64,000 nucleotides of DNA from Lewinellaceae bacterium (lineage in GTDB: Bacteria; Bacteroidota; Bacteroidia; Chitinophagales; Saprospiraceae): positions 212,001 to 276,000 of the forward strand of contig JACJYB010000008.1 of NCBI GenBank assembly GCA_020636355.1. The letters are read 5' to 3'. The position numbers were made by a program, and so were the translations under genes. The notes beneath the pieces were generated by a model. It had not been told where the DNA came from, made no database searches, and saw only the letters and a list, made by a program, of their open reading frames with translations. The stretch's first letter is position 1, and each line of letters opens with the position of its first letter. Below, piece after piece: positions 53,088-63,266 of this stretch.

Positions 53088-56035
53088 CCGCTAATGCCGA
53101 AGAGAAGGAATTGAAACTGGTGGGGACTGTTGCCTACGTAACGCTCATCCAGCAAATAACTGTAGCGGAAACCCATATCCACATCCAGTAACCGCAAGAA
53201 GCGTACGTCAAAGCGCACATCAGCACCAATCGAGCGCATGGGATGGACGGCGTCAAACGGAAAGTTTAACTTAACCCGGTTGTAGTCGTAAAATACATTG
53301 CCTTTGATACGCTGGATGAACGCAATGGGACCGAGCGCCAGATCCGGATAAGCCAACGGCAAGGCATAATCCACCGAAAAACCAAGGATCCGGTCGTTTG
53401 CAGGAGCACCATAGCCCCGGGAATAACCAAACAAATCGGAGAAAGAGTAGTTATTCAGCAGGTCTTCCTGTCGGTAGGTAGTCCGCAGCCGTATGCCATG
53501 AGTACGGGCGATTCCCGGCAACCAGATGCCACCGTCCACCGTGAAAAAATCACCCTGCCAGGTGGTATTGAGTGAATGCTGCCAGTTGACCTGGACATAA
53601 CCACCCATCCTGGGCAGTACCTGTTGCCTAGCCCGTTGCTGGAACATGCTATAAGTGAATTGTACCCGGCTGGCCCACAACGACCCATCAGCAAGGGGTG
53701 GCTTTTCGATCGTCCTGAATCGCTGGATCCCGGCAGTTGACAAATAAAAAGTGTCTCTGTTGTTCGCCGGATTGTCAACCGCAGTGCCTACCTGGTTCTG
53801 GATGTGGATCAGTCGACCTGTCAACGAAGCATTGTGGATCATCGGTCCCGTAATGGCGCTGAATGGTAATGTAACTCCGGTGCTTATCCGCTGCTCCTGC
53901 CACGACTCCGAGTAAAAATTAGTGAGCAGTGTGGTATCGTTAGGGGTTTGAAAATGATAAAAACTGCTTCGCCGGTTGGCTTGGCTGAAACTCGCATTGA
54001 TAAGTGGGTACCAACCACCGTAAGTGAAATTAGCCAGGGCTGACCACCTTTCTTCATTGGCATTGTAATACGCTCCCAGTTCACCGCTCAGGGTGCCAAA
54101 TCCATCATCCGATAATAAGGACGCGCCATACACCGGAGGATCTACAGTAGGAAAGAAGCTATGCACCCGGATCATATGGGCCCCCTTGTGTATCGGAGCT
54201 ATATCGTAAGCCTTATTGGGTACTTTTTCCGTCAGGTCGCCGTACTGATCTGCCACCGTGGACACCAACGGATCTGTATATTGCGCCGGCCAGTTTATCC
54301 GCTTTCCGGCGCCATTAAGCTCCAGCTCGTGTACCTCAAATCCCCGGTAATGGTACTCGGAATACAACAATTTATTGCCATCCGGGTGCAAGTCCGGCTG
54401 AAAGGCTCCGGTGGTCGAGAAGGTCACCTGGTAAATGCCCGGCCGGTCCCGGTAAATTGCGTACACATTTTGAATGCCATTCAGCCCGGCGGTAAAAAAC
54501 AACCGGTTTTGGTCGGCAGTCATCTGGCCTAAGGCATAGGTCTGTAATCCGAGCAATGTATCCACGCGGCCGTTCTCACGCAGGCGAACAATACCCTCAC
54601 GGTTTCGGTGCTGGATCACCGCACAAAGGTCGTCATCTTGCCAGGCGAGAAAGCGGTATTGAACTTGTTTTGAATTGGGGTAACTCTGCACGACCTTCCC
54701 GTTGGTCATATCCAACAATTGTACCTGGTACCGGATTTGACTATCCAGGGCAATCACTGCGACATGCAATGCATCGGGTGCAATGGCCGGAGAGGCTATG
54801 CGTTGTTTGGCGGTAAGTTTTTTGCCGGATTTCGTCTGGCTGTTAAAGACATGGAGATTATTGTACGAAACGTACTCCCAGCGTGGGTGGACGGCATAAT
54901 TGGACCAGCAGATCTGGTTGCCGGACACATCAATCACGTCATAGGGATTTTCCGGCAGGATGCCTACTTTTTTAATCGGCTGCCAATGACCGTCCGGCTG
55001 CAACTGTACCAGTGAAGCAATACGGTCGTATCCAGCTTCCAGACATACGATAGCACCATTACCCAGGTAATGCGGATTGGTATAGTTGATGACCTTCCGC
55101 GGCTTCCTGGCGGTAATGACCATATCGGTAACAGCACGGAATTCCAGATATTCCGGTTGGGTGGGAACTGCCCACAGGGAATCGACATATTGCATGGTCC
55201 GGGCATACCACTTCCGGGTTGAATAGCCCGAGGTTTTGCGCAGGCTACGGCTAAAGGGATAAAGCAATCCACGGTACCGGACCGCATCCTGCACAACGCC
55301 TTCCCAGATGGTTTCTCCGTATTGTCTTCTGGCATTGGTCGTCATCAGGTAGCCCAGGTGGTACCAGTTAGGAATAGGGTCCCGGAAGGACTGGGCACCA
55401 GCTTTTTCGTATCCGAAATGAGCGCCTTCCTGACGCATTGTACGGTATTCCATCAGGAAGGATGCTTCCCGGCCCCGACCATAACGGGTCATTCCGGTTT
55501 CAGCGCCTACGGCATCCCCTTCCCAAAACCAGCGCGGCATAGCCGTCGCCGCAAATCCGCCCCACACCCAGGAACCAAAGATTGATTTCGCCAGGTGGGT
55601 TATACCCTGGTCACTATTGGCAAACTGCTTGACATGCTGGTACTCGTGGGCAACGAGTTCATCGGTCCAGTCATTGAGCGATGCCATCTGGGGAGGCCGG
55701 AGAAAAAACTCCGAACGAAAGGGTGCCACGGTCACCTGAGCATTGGCAATGGCGTTCAGATTATAGAGGTAGATCTGGATCTTCTTCTGGTGATCACCAA
55801 TGCCCTCATTGTGATGATCGTACATGTACTCGGCCAGGGAAGCTACCCGGACTCCCTGTTGCTCCAGGCCCCGGGGAAAGATGACCTGAACTTTGCCGGT
55901 ATTGATCTGATTCCATTTCATTCGGGCGGGTTGCAAGCCCAGGGGATTAGCAGGTATTTGTCCGGCTAGCGCGGTATGGATCAAAACAAATAAGCTGATG
56001 GATAAGATTCGTCGCATCCGGTTAAGATACATCAT
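53084..56035 (-). CDS. Outer-membrane protein: HExxH metallopeptidase domain, beta-propeller, C-terminal beta-barrel
   Basis: About 983 residues from ATG 56035; an in-frame TTG at 56077 overlaps the terC stop but would bury the signal peptide (RRILSISLFVLIHTALAGQ). Near residues 125-135 is the zinc motif AHEYQHVKQF, with the third ligand Glu likely in WFWEGDAVGAETG, as in gluzincin MA-type peptidases. A TolB/WD40-like propeller covers about 310-590. The last 350 residues (from about 640) look like a surface-antigen-type barrel ending in Gly. The protein probably sits in the outer membrane with its peptidase exposed. Substrate unknown. Confidence 0.8.
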   Translation of the reverse strand: MMYLNRMRRILSISLFVLIHTALAGQIPANPLGLQPARMKWNQINTGKVQVIFPRGLEQQGVRVASLAEYMYDHHNEGIGDHQKKIQIYLYNLNAIANAQVTVAPFRSEFFLRPPQMASLNDWTDELVAHEYQHVKQFANSDQGITHLAKSIFGSWVWGGFAATAMPRWFWEGDAVGAETGMTRYGRGREASFLMEYRTMRQEGAHFGYEKAGAQSFRDPIPNWYHLGYLMTTNARRQYGETIWEGVVQDAVRYRGLLYPFSRSLRKTSGYSTRKWYARTMQYVDSLWAVPTQPEYLEFRAVTDMVITARKPRKVINYTNPHYLGNGAIVCLEAGYDRIASLVQLQPDGHWQPIKKVGILPENPYDVIDVSGNQICWSNYAVHPRWEYVSYNNLHVFNSQTKSGKKLTAKQRIASPAIAPDALHVAVIALDSQIRYQVQLLDMTNGKVVQSYPNSKQVQYRFLAWQDDDLCAVIQHRNREGIVRLRENGRVDTLLGLQTYALGQMTADQNRLFFTAGLNGIQNVYAIYRDRPGIYQVTFSTTGAFQPDLHPDGNKLLYSEYHYRGFEVHELELNGAGKRINWPAQYTDPLVSTVADQYGDLTEKVPNKAYDIAPIHKGAHMIRVHSFFPTVDPPVYGASLLSDDGFGTLSGELGAYYNANEERWSALANFTYGGWYPLINASFSQANRRSSFYHFQTPNDTTLLTNFYSESWQEQRISTGVTLPFSAITGPMIHNASLTGRLIHIQNQVGTAVDNPANNRDTFYLSTAGIQRFRTIEKPPLADGSLWASRVQFTYSMFQQRARQQVLPRMGGYVQVNWQHSLNTTWQGDFFTVDGGIWLPGIARTHGIRLRTTYRQEDLLNNYSFSDLFGYSRGYGAPANDRILGFSVDYALPLAYPDLALGPIAFIQRIKGNVFYDYNRVKLNFPFDAVHPMRSIGADVRFDVRFLRLLDVDMGFRYSYLLDERYVGNSPHQFQFLLFGISG

Positions 56036-56073
56036 TCGGTTTATTGGTAAAATAGAATTGACCGGAGGGGTAA

Positions 56074-57024
56074 TCAATGCTCTGGGGCAGGACCTTTACG
56101 TTCTTTATACTTCGAATACAAAATGCCAATGGCGAGGGCAGCCAGTATGATACCCAGTGACAGCCATTCCGGCAAATGAACCCACTGATTGCCAATTAAT
56201 TTAACGGCAATAAATACCAGGATGAAAACCAAGGAATAATGGAGGTAATAAAAAGACTGGATCAGATTGGCTACCACAAAAAACAATGCACGCAATCCCA
56301 ACACGGCAAAGAGATTTGAGGCGAAGACCACGTACGGGTCCCTGGAAATAGCCAATACGGCAGGTATGGAGTCAAAGGCAAACAGGATGTCGGTAATTTC
56401 AATCACTATCAAAGCGATAAACAGAGGCGTTGCCGCGGTGATGTTCATCCGACGTATAAAAAAGTGGTGATCGTAATGGCCTTTAGTGATGGGAAATAAA
56501 CGCTTCAGGAATAGCACCGTGCGATTCTCTTCCATCCTGATGCTTTCGTCCTGTGGTTTAAGCATACCGTAGGCTGTGTACAGGATGATGGCGGCAAAAA
56601 TGTAATTGACCCATTCAAAGAGATGCACCAGCCAAAGCCCGGCACCGATCAACAAACCTCGGAAAATGATAGCTCCCGCAATCCCCCAGAACAAGACGCG
56701 ATGGTAATAATCCTGTGGGATTTTAAAATACCTCAGAATAACCAGCATCACAAACACATTGTCAAAACTTAATGCCAGTTCAATGAGGTACCCGGACCAA
56801 TACTGGAACAGCGCCGTCTGACCGGATGTGGTCTCCAGGTCTCCCTGGCGGGCAAACAGGTAAACGACCAGCCCAAAGGACATCCCGATCGCTATCCAGA
56901 CCAGGGCCCATTTATTGGCCTGGGAAATAGACATGGCTTTGTGCTGCCGATTCAGTACAATGAGATCGGTGAAAAGTAGTGCCACGTAAATAACCAGGAA
57001 TACGATCCAGGGGGTTTGTTCCAT
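56074..57024 (-). CDS. TerC family integral membrane protein
   Basis: 316 residues, about nine membrane helices. The conserved acidic helices are present: ELALSFDNVFVMLVILRYF and IEITDILFAFDSIPAVLAI, both with Asp that likely bind a metal ion. TerC proteins help export Mn2+ or load metal into secreted proteins. Its gene lies directly before the outer-membrane metallopeptidase gene, which may be more than chance, but this is speculation. Confidence 0.93.
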   Translation of the reverse strand: MEQTPWIVFLVIYVALLFTDLIVLNRQHKAMSISQANKWALVWIAIGMSFGLVVYLFARQGDLETTSGQTALFQYWSGYLIELALSFDNVFVMLVILRYFKIPQDYYHRVLFWGIAGAIIFRGLLIGAGLWLVHLFEWVNYIFAAIILYTAYGMLKPQDESIRMEENRTVLFLKRLFPITKGHYDHHFFIRRMNITAATPLFIALIVIEITDILFAFDSIPAVLAISRDPYVVFASNLFAVLGLRALFFVVANLIQSFYYLHYSLVFILVFIAVKLIGNQWVHLPEWLSLGIILAALAIGILYSKYKERKGPAPEH

Positions 57025-57170
57025 AGCGTCTGATCAGAATGCAAACATGCAAAAATTCTTAGCTTTCTGCCACGTTTTCAGATCGAAACCAGCTTCCTGC
57101 AAATCAATGCCTGGGATTCATCGACCTTCGTAAATATTCTTGTTATCTTTCTTTTCATAAGCAATTAGCC

Positions 57171-58892
57171 ATGCATCGTCATTTCTTCTGGATTGCGGTT
57201 ATCCCATTGCTCATCGGAGCCTGTACCGAAAACAATCCTCCCTCACTTCAGTTTTCAATCACCTTGCAGGATACCGGGAGTACGCACCCGCTGGACGGGC
57301 GATTGCTCCTCATGATCTCCACCGACAGCACTGCTGAACCACGTTATCAGATCGTGGATGGCTCGGCGACACAGCAGGTCTACGGCATGGACATAGAAGA
57401 CATCAATTCCGGAAGTGCAGTCAACTTTGACCCGCTGGCTTATGGCTATCCCCTCCAATCCATGACCGACCTCCCGGAGGGTGACTACTGGGTTCAGGCC
57501 TTATTGCACAAATACGAAACCTTTACCCGCTCCGACGGGCATACGGTGAAGATGCCTATGGACCGCGGTGAAGGACAGCAGTGGAATCTGGCCCCGGGAA
57601 ACCTGTATTCTGTCCCGCAAAAAGTCCACATCCAACCGGGAAAAGCCATTCAAGTGGTCGCGGACCAGATCATTCCGCCACTGCCGGAACCCCAGGAATC
57701 GAAATACATCAAATATGTGCGCATACAGTCCAAATTACTGACCGAATTCTGGGGAAGGCCGATGTTTTTAGGCGCTTTTGTCCTGCTACCGGAGGGCTTC
57801 GACACCCATCCGGATGTACGCTATCCCCTGGCCATTTTTCACGGACATTTCCCCAGTGAACTGAGTGGATTCCGGGAGACGCCTCCGGACCCGGATCTCC
57901 AACCCGATTACAGCGAGCGCTTTCACATCAGCGGCTATAACCGCATCCAGCAGGAAGAAGCCTACCGGTTTTACAAATTGTGGACCGGACCTGATTTCCC
58001 CAGGGTTCTGGCCATTGAGATCCAGCACGCTAATCCGTTCTACGACGACTCTTATGCCGTCAACAGCGAGAACCTTGGCCCCTACGGCGATGCACTCACC
58101 TATGAGCTGATCCCTTACATCGAGCAGGAATACCGGGGCATCGGCGAAGGATGGGCGCGTTTTACCTACGGCGGTTCGACCGGTGGCTGGGAAGCCCTGG
58201 CCGTCCAGGTCAAATACCCGACCGAATACAATGGTTGTTACGCCGCTTGCCCGGACCCGATCGATTTCCGGGCTTATACGGTCGTAAACCTGTACGACGA
58301 TGTCAATGCTTACTACATTGAAGGCCCATTCCGCAATACACCGAGGCCGGGGCATCGCGACTACCTGGGACATGTGCAGGCCATGCTCAAGGATATGAAC
58401 TTCCGCGAACTCGCGCTGGGCACAAAATCACGTTCCGGGCAACAATGGGACATCTGGGAAGCTGTTTTCTCTCCCGTGGGCGATGATGGCTATCCGAAGC
58501 GCATCTGGGATAAAGCAAGCGGAGTGATTGATAAGGATGTCGCAGCCTATTGGAAAGAAAACTACGACTTGTCCTACATCATGCAGCGGGACTGGTCTAA
58601 AAACGGGAAAGACTGGGAAGGCAAGATCCACATCTATTGCGGCGATATGGACAATTATTACCTCAATGACGCCGTGTACCTGGCGGAAGACCGTCTGAAA
58701 GCTACGAAGGAACCGTTTTACGATGGACAAGTAGATTATGGCGACCGGGCAGAACATTGCTGGAATGGCGATCATACCCAACCCAATTACATTTCCCGGT
58801 TGCGCTATCACGAAATGTACATCAACAAATGGGTACAGGAAGTCGGAAAAAGGGTCCCTGAAGACGCCGATCTGCGTTCCTGGCGCTACTAA
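57171..58892 (+). CDS. Esterase-like alpha/beta-hydrolase lipoprotein
   Basis: 573 residues with a lipoprotein signal (PLLIGAC, Cys18). The first about 150 residues form a beta-rich domain. The hydrolase part starts near FLGAFVLLPEGFDTHPDVRY. The nucleophile Ser is in FTYGGSTGGWEAL (GxSxG), followed by CYAACPDPIDF; a His near the end (RAEHCWNGDHTQPNYISR) may complete the triad. The family is often called putative esterase. Substrate not readable. Probably co-expressed with the patatin gene 19 bp downstream. Confidence 0.8.
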   Translation: MHRHFFWIAVIPLLIGACTENNPPSLQFSITLQDTGSTHPLDGRLLLMISTDSTAEPRYQIVDGSATQQVYGMDIEDINSGSAVNFDPLAYGYPLQSMTDLPEGDYWVQALLHKYETFTRSDGHTVKMPMDRGEGQQWNLAPGNLYSVPQKVHIQPGKAIQVVADQIIPPLPEPQESKYIKYVRIQSKLLTEFWGRPMFLGAFVLLPEGFDTHPDVRYPLAIFHGHFPSELSGFRETPPDPDLQPDYSERFHISGYNRIQQEEAYRFYKLWTGPDFPRVLAIEIQHANPFYDDSYAVNSENLGPYGDALTYELIPYIEQEYRGIGEGWARFTYGGSTGGWEALAVQVKYPTEYNGCYAACPDPIDFRAYTVVNLYDDVNAYYIEGPFRNTPRPGHRDYLGHVQAMLKDMNFRELALGTKSRSGQQWDIWEAVFSPVGDDGYPKRIWDKASGVIDKDVAAYWKENYDLSYIMQRDWSKNGKDWEGKIHIYCGDMDNYYLNDAVYLAEDRLKATKEPFYDGQVDYGDRAEHCWNGDHTQPNYISRLRYHEMYINKWVQEVGKRVPEDADLRSWRY

Positions 58893-58911
58893 CTAACGAT
58901 CAGGACGGATT

Positions 58912-59799
58912 ATGCGGGCACTGGTCATATCGGGAGGAGGAAATAAAGGAGCATTTGCCGGAGGCATCGCCCAATACCTGCTACAGGAAGCCAAGCGGGA
59001 ATACGACTTTTTTGTGGGTACCTCCACGGGCAGTTTATTGATCCCGATGCTTTCCATTGGCGAAGTTGACCGGCTGAAAGAAGCTTATACTTCCGTCCAT
59101 CAGCACGACATCTTTAACATCAATCCTTTCCACATCAAGCGCATGCCGGATGGTCAGATCAACGTCAGCATCAACCACTTCAACACCTTCATCCAGTTTG
59201 TGAAAGGAAGAAAGACGTTTGGTGAAAGCAAAAACCTCCGCAAGCTGATCAGCCGTGCCATGAGTCCCGAGGACTTTGAGCGCATCCGTAAAAACAGCAA
59301 CAAGCGGGTGATCGTCACCGTGTCCAACCTCAGTCGCAATGTGGTAGAATACAAATATGCCCGGGACAATACGTATGATGATTTCTGCGACTGGATCTGG
59401 TTATCCGCCAACCTGGTACCTTTCATGAGTCTGGTCGTCAAGAACGGCAACGAATACGCGGATGGAGGCTTCGGCAATCTGGTACCCCTGCAGGAGGCCA
59501 TCAATCTGGGCGCCAAAGTCATCGATGTGATCGTCCTGAATCCCCGCATCCGGGAAGTTGTCAAACCGCTTTCCCGCAATGCCTTCAATGTATTGACATC
59601 ATCCATGGATTTCATGCTCACCCAGATCGGACAGGACGACATCTTCATCGGATTGCTGGAGAGCCGCTATACCGATGTGGAAGTCAACTTCTACCATACA
59701 CCCCGGAAACTGACGGACAACTCCTTTGTTTTTTTCCCGGACATCATGAAGGCGTGGTGGGAAGAGGGATACCAGTATGCGGAGAAAGTGGTGAAATGA
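58912..59799 (+). CDS. Patatin-like phospholipase
   Basis: 295 residues, no signal peptide. The oxyanion motif is VISGGGNKGAFAGG, the nucleophile Ser lies in FFVGTSTGSLL (GxSxG), and the Asp of the dyad in YADGGFGNLVP (DGG). All catalytic elements are intact. It probably cleaves acyl chains from phospholipids in the cytoplasm or inner membrane. Confidence 0.92.
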   Translation: MRALVISGGGNKGAFAGGIAQYLLQEAKREYDFFVGTSTGSLLIPMLSIGEVDRLKEAYTSVHQHDIFNINPFHIKRMPDGQINVSINHFNTFIQFVKGRKTFGESKNLRKLISRAMSPEDFERIRKNSNKRVIVTVSNLSRNVVEYKYARDNTYDDFCDWIWLSANLVPFMSLVVKNGNEYADGGFGNLVPLQEAINLGAKVIDVIVLNPRIREVVKPLSRNAFNVLTSSMDFMLTQIGQDDIFIGLLESRYTDVEVNFYHTPRKLTDNSFVFFPDIMKAWWEEGYQYAEKVVK

Positions 59800-59833
59800 A
59801 ATAGACTCATGCAAATCTCAACCAACCGGCGCG

Positions 59834-59865
59834 TTAACTCATTGACTTATTAACCCATCAACTCT
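59834..59865 (+). repeat. Short 8-bp-period array
   Basis: TTAACTCA, TTGACTTA, TTAACCCA, TCAACTCT. It extends into the last codons of the M20 gene on the minus strand. Confidence 0.45.
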
Positions 59866-61299
59866 TAGTGGGTATCGGCGGTGGAGCATCCGGCAAAATC
59901 GGTTTATACTCGTAAGCGCCTTTCCGCTCTTTGAATTCTTCCTGGATCTTAAAGATCAGCTGCCGGTTTTGGAAGAGGTCCGCCATGGTTAGGGCCAGTG
60001 ACTTGGCGGCGAAGATCATCCCTTTATGCCCGATGGACATCCCGCCGCAGGCTACCACCGCCCAGGAATGCCAGGGTGTGCCAACCGGTGCCGTGGCACC
60101 CGTCAGGCTGATCTCCGGGACTATCCAGCTCACGTCACCCACATCCGTAGAGGCGCCCTGGGTGATCGGTACGGTCTCCTGAAGGGGCATGATGCTGCCG
60201 TCAAGGCCTACTTCCGGTTTACCCGTAGCCCGCTGAATGCCTTTGGCATATTCCTGCTCTTCGTCAGTGTATTCGATGGGGCCTACCAGTTCCATGTTGG
60301 CATGCAGGGCATTGGCTCCGTACCGGTTGACCAGGATCTCATGGAGTCCTGACATCAGCGTCACCTTATAATCCACTTCAGCCATCAGAGAAGCGCCCTG
60401 GGGGCGATCTTCAGTGCTCGCTCGTAGACCGCCATCATGTTCTCTCGTTTGGGATCCCGGATACGGGTCCAGATGCGGGCGTATTCCGGCACCACATTAG
60501 CGACATCACCGGCTTTTTCGATCTGGTAATGGATGCGCGAAGTGGGCAGGATGTGTTCGCGCAGGTAGTTGAGGCCAGTGGTGTACAGCTCCATCGCATC
60601 AACGGCACTGCGTCCATTCCAGGGATCCAGGGCTGCGTGGGCCGCTTTGCCATAAAATTCAATGATGTAGTCAATCAGGGCCATCGAACTGTTGGTATTG
60701 GCATCGTTAACCGGACCTGGGTGCCAGTCCAGGCATACGTCCAGGTCGTTGAAGAGCCCGGCCCGGGCCATATACAGTTTGCCAAAATATTTCTCTTCCG
60801 CCGGCGTCCCGTAGAACCGCACCGTACCTTGCAGCTGGCCGGATGCAATCATATCTTTGATCGCCGTCGCCGCGCCCAGGCTGGCGACTCCGAAAAGGTT
60901 ATGACCACAGCCGTGACCCGGGGCTCCTTCCACCAGCGGCTCCTTTTCAACTTGTGATTTTTGGGACAAACCCGGCAAGGCATCGTATTCGCCCAGGATC
61001 CCGATGATGGGATGTCCGCTCCCGAACTCGGCCACGATGGAGGTAGGCATTTCGGCGACCCCACGCTGAACACGAAAACCCTGCTCTTCGGCATACGCAG
61101 CCAAAACATCGGCCGACTGGCTTTCCAGGAATGCGGTCTCTGCAAATCCCCAGATGGCATCACTCATGCTGATCAGATCCGGGCTCTGCTCATCGATATT
61201 TGAAGCAATGGCTTTCTTCACGGGAGTCCAACCCGGTTGCGTGATTCCTGGTTCAGATAAGCAACTCAGCAGGACCAGGACAGTAAATATTCGATTCAT
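59858..61299 (-). pseudogene. M20 family amidohydrolase (AbgB-like), interrupted by one frameshift
   Basis: The 5' frame (61299-60385) has a signal peptide and the M20 metal site: GEYDALPGL, GAPGHGCGHNLFGVASL, and GTPAEEKYFGKLYMARAG. The 3' frame (60385-59858) carries the rest, with TDVGDVSWIVPEISLTGAT and PWHSWAV. The break is at a run of five G (60400-60404, C on the coding strand); one base more or two fewer joins the frames through QGASLMAEVDYKV. The rebuilt protein is about 480 residues, normal for p-aminobenzoyl-glutamate-type hydrolases. No other damage is seen, so a sequencing error is quite possible. Confidence 0.85.
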
Positions 61300-61408
61300 A
61301 ACTTTTCTGCTTTCAATCAGGAAGATACCGATTTAAACAAAATCAACGTGCAATAGAAATCACTGAGGGCCAAGTAGGTCATGCCCCCAAGTAAGATCAA
61401 TCGTTAAC

Positions 61409-61849
61409 TTAAAAAGGCAGCATTCCTGGGTCATTCCGTGTTTTTAAATAGTTTTCTGGCGTGAAAACTGATATGATTGAGTTTTCATAGTCTTTGGTTT
61501 TCCTTGTCAGTATGGATTCGATGCCATCTACGGCCATGGCCGAGGAATATTGAATGGAATCTTCAAAATCTTTAAAACCGTTTGTTAGTGCCTGAACAAT
61601 TTCTTTTTTAGTGGTACCGACGATTTCCGTTATTTCAACCAGTTCCTCAATGATCTGAATCGATTTTTTATGCCCCAGATACTTCCTGATTAAGTAATAA
61701 ATGTTGTTTAGGCTAACCGCAGAAATGTAAATTTGGACTATCCCTTGTTCGTTTAACTCAAATATTTTACTCGCCGGATTAACGTATGGTTCTCGATCTG
61801 TAAAGAAATCAATGATTACATCTGAATCAACAAATATTTTAGAGGTCAT
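61409..61849 (-). CDS. PIN-domain toxin (VapC-like ribonuclease)
   Basis: 146 residues. PIN acidic residues are seen in FVDSDVIIDFFTDREPY and in NGFKDFEDSIQYSSAMAVDG, with ILTRKTKDY near the end. Members of this group cut RNA. The gene overlaps the antitoxin gene by 11 bp. A lower-GC, more AT-rich codon use than the neighbouring genes suggests transfer. Confidence 0.88.
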   Translation of the reverse strand: MTSKIFVDSDVIIDFFTDREPYVNPASKIFELNEQGIVQIYISAVSLNNIYYLIRKYLGHKKSIQIIEELVEITEIVGTTKKEIVQALTNGFKDFEDSIQYSSAMAVDGIESILTRKTKDYENSIISVFTPENYLKTRNDPGMLPF

Positions 61850-62093
61850 ATTTCTTACTTAATTCTTCTTCCACTACTTTTTTATAATCGAAATCCTCAT
61901 CAACTTTTAAAATACCTCTCAATCGCTGAACCCTTGGCGAAAGCTGTTTTGGCTTTATTTCCCGTTGCTCTTTAGTGAGTAATTTCAAATAATTCTCAAC
62001 AATATCAGAAAGGCTCTGACCTTTTTCTCTGGCATATACTTTCGCTTCTTCGATGATCTCTTTCTCGATAGTCAATGTCAGCTTCGTATTCAT
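61839..62093 (-). CDS. Antitoxin of the PIN pair (ribbon-helix-helix-like, DUF6364 type)
   Basis: 84 residues from the ATG at 62093, which gives the expected start MNTKLTLTIEKEIIEEAKVY; a longer reading to 62141 adds 16 unlikely residues. The short strand plus two helices (KGQSLSDIVENYLKLL) is the DNA-binding dimer fold, followed by a C-terminal tail (KVDEDFDYKKVVEEEL) that should fill the toxin's active site. It probably represses its own promoter. Confidence 0.85.
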   Translation of the reverse strand: MNTKLTLTIEKEIIEEAKVYAREKGQSLSDIVENYLKLLTKEQREIKPKQLSPRVQRLRGILKVDEDFDYKKVVEEELSKKYDL

Positions 62094-62324
62094 CGCTCGA
62101 ATCATTTGCTTAAAGATACGTATTAGAACCAAGATGTTCAATACGTGTATTTCCGGTTAAAAATGTAATCCCCTGGCTGTTTTCGCAAAATATCTATGAC
62201 TAGGAAGTTTTAAAACTTCATTCCACATACGCTCTTAATCAATTCTTAACCAGGCGTCGTATAACTTTAAGATTTTATTCACCCCTGAGCAGGGAGTTAT
62301 CAGATATCTTCGTAAAAACAGTCT

Positions 62325-63155
62325 ATGCGGATCCTATACCCAATGATTTTCCTCCTCCTTCTGAGCGCCTGCCAGTCCTTCTACCCGGCAGCTAAAAACC
62401 AGATGTCTCCCCAGTGGTCGCCACTGGAACTGGAGCCTTTTGTAGAGCCTTATGAATTACGGATCGATTTGATCCGCCAGAAGGATGAGACCTCGAACGG
62501 TCAAACGATGTCTTCTTCAGACCGTTCTTACCATCCTTTAGCCGTACATCTGGGAAACGGGTTGATCCTGGATCGATCGATGAATCTGGGATTATCCGTC
62601 CTTGAGCTTTTTGATATCCGTCCAGATATTGATTTTACCATCTACCGGGAGTCTTTCCGCTTTTCCGGCACACCACCCCGGATCTACAGCCGGGAAGGAA
62701 GTCATTTTGAGACCTATCAGGAAGCCCTGTTACCCGATCGCCAAAAAGTAGATTATACCGACTCCACCATTCAGATCACTTCGTTCCTGTCTCACGAGAC
62801 CATCCGTCAGGAAGGCAATGCATGGGTCCGAAAATCTTTCCTTGTCAATGACAAAATGATTGAGCTTCCGGACACCATCTGTTTCCGGCCCTTATGGCGA
62901 CAATGCCTGACTTACCAACCCGGGTTAGTCTCCATGAAACGCAATTTTTCAGTCCGGGAAGGTGCTCAGGGCTGGTCGATCTTACTGAATCATCAGCGAT
63001 GGACCCTCTATCGGGTGGGTGAATCCTTTTATTTCATAAATAACCGGCAGCGGGGTTACCGCATCACCCGGGACAATAATATTATCTGGGTAGAATCAAA
63101 TGGTCGCCTGCTATGGAAGTATACACTGGTTCACCGGGCCAATAACATCCTATAG
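62325..63155 (+). CDS. Lipoprotein of unknown function
   Basis: 276 residues with a clear lipoprotein signal (FLLLLSAC, Cys16). The mature part has conserved-looking segments HPLAVHLGNGLILDRSMNLG and, near the end, a beta-rich repeat (SWSILLNHQRWTLYRVG). I do not recognise a family. It stands alone upstream of nadA. Confidence 0.7.
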   Translation: MRILYPMIFLLLLSACQSFYPAAKNQMSPQWSPLELEPFVEPYELRIDLIRQKDETSNGQTMSSSDRSYHPLAVHLGNGLILDRSMNLGLSVLELFDIRPDIDFTIYRESFRFSGTPPRIYSREGSHFETYQEALLPDRQKVDYTDSTIQITSFLSHETIRQEGNAWVRKSFLVNDKMIELPDTICFRPLWRQCLTYQPGLVSMKRNFSVREGAQGWSILLNHQRWTLYRVGESFYFINNRQRGYRITRDNNIIWVESNGRLLWKYTLVHRANNIL

Positions 63156-63266
63156 GATGATTTTTAATCTTCGTTGCAACTCACTCTAAGCCTCCGCGTT
63201 ATAGATAGGTGCTTTGAACGGTTTGCAAACCGTCATGCATTGTTTATACTTGTAAAAAATCAAAAC

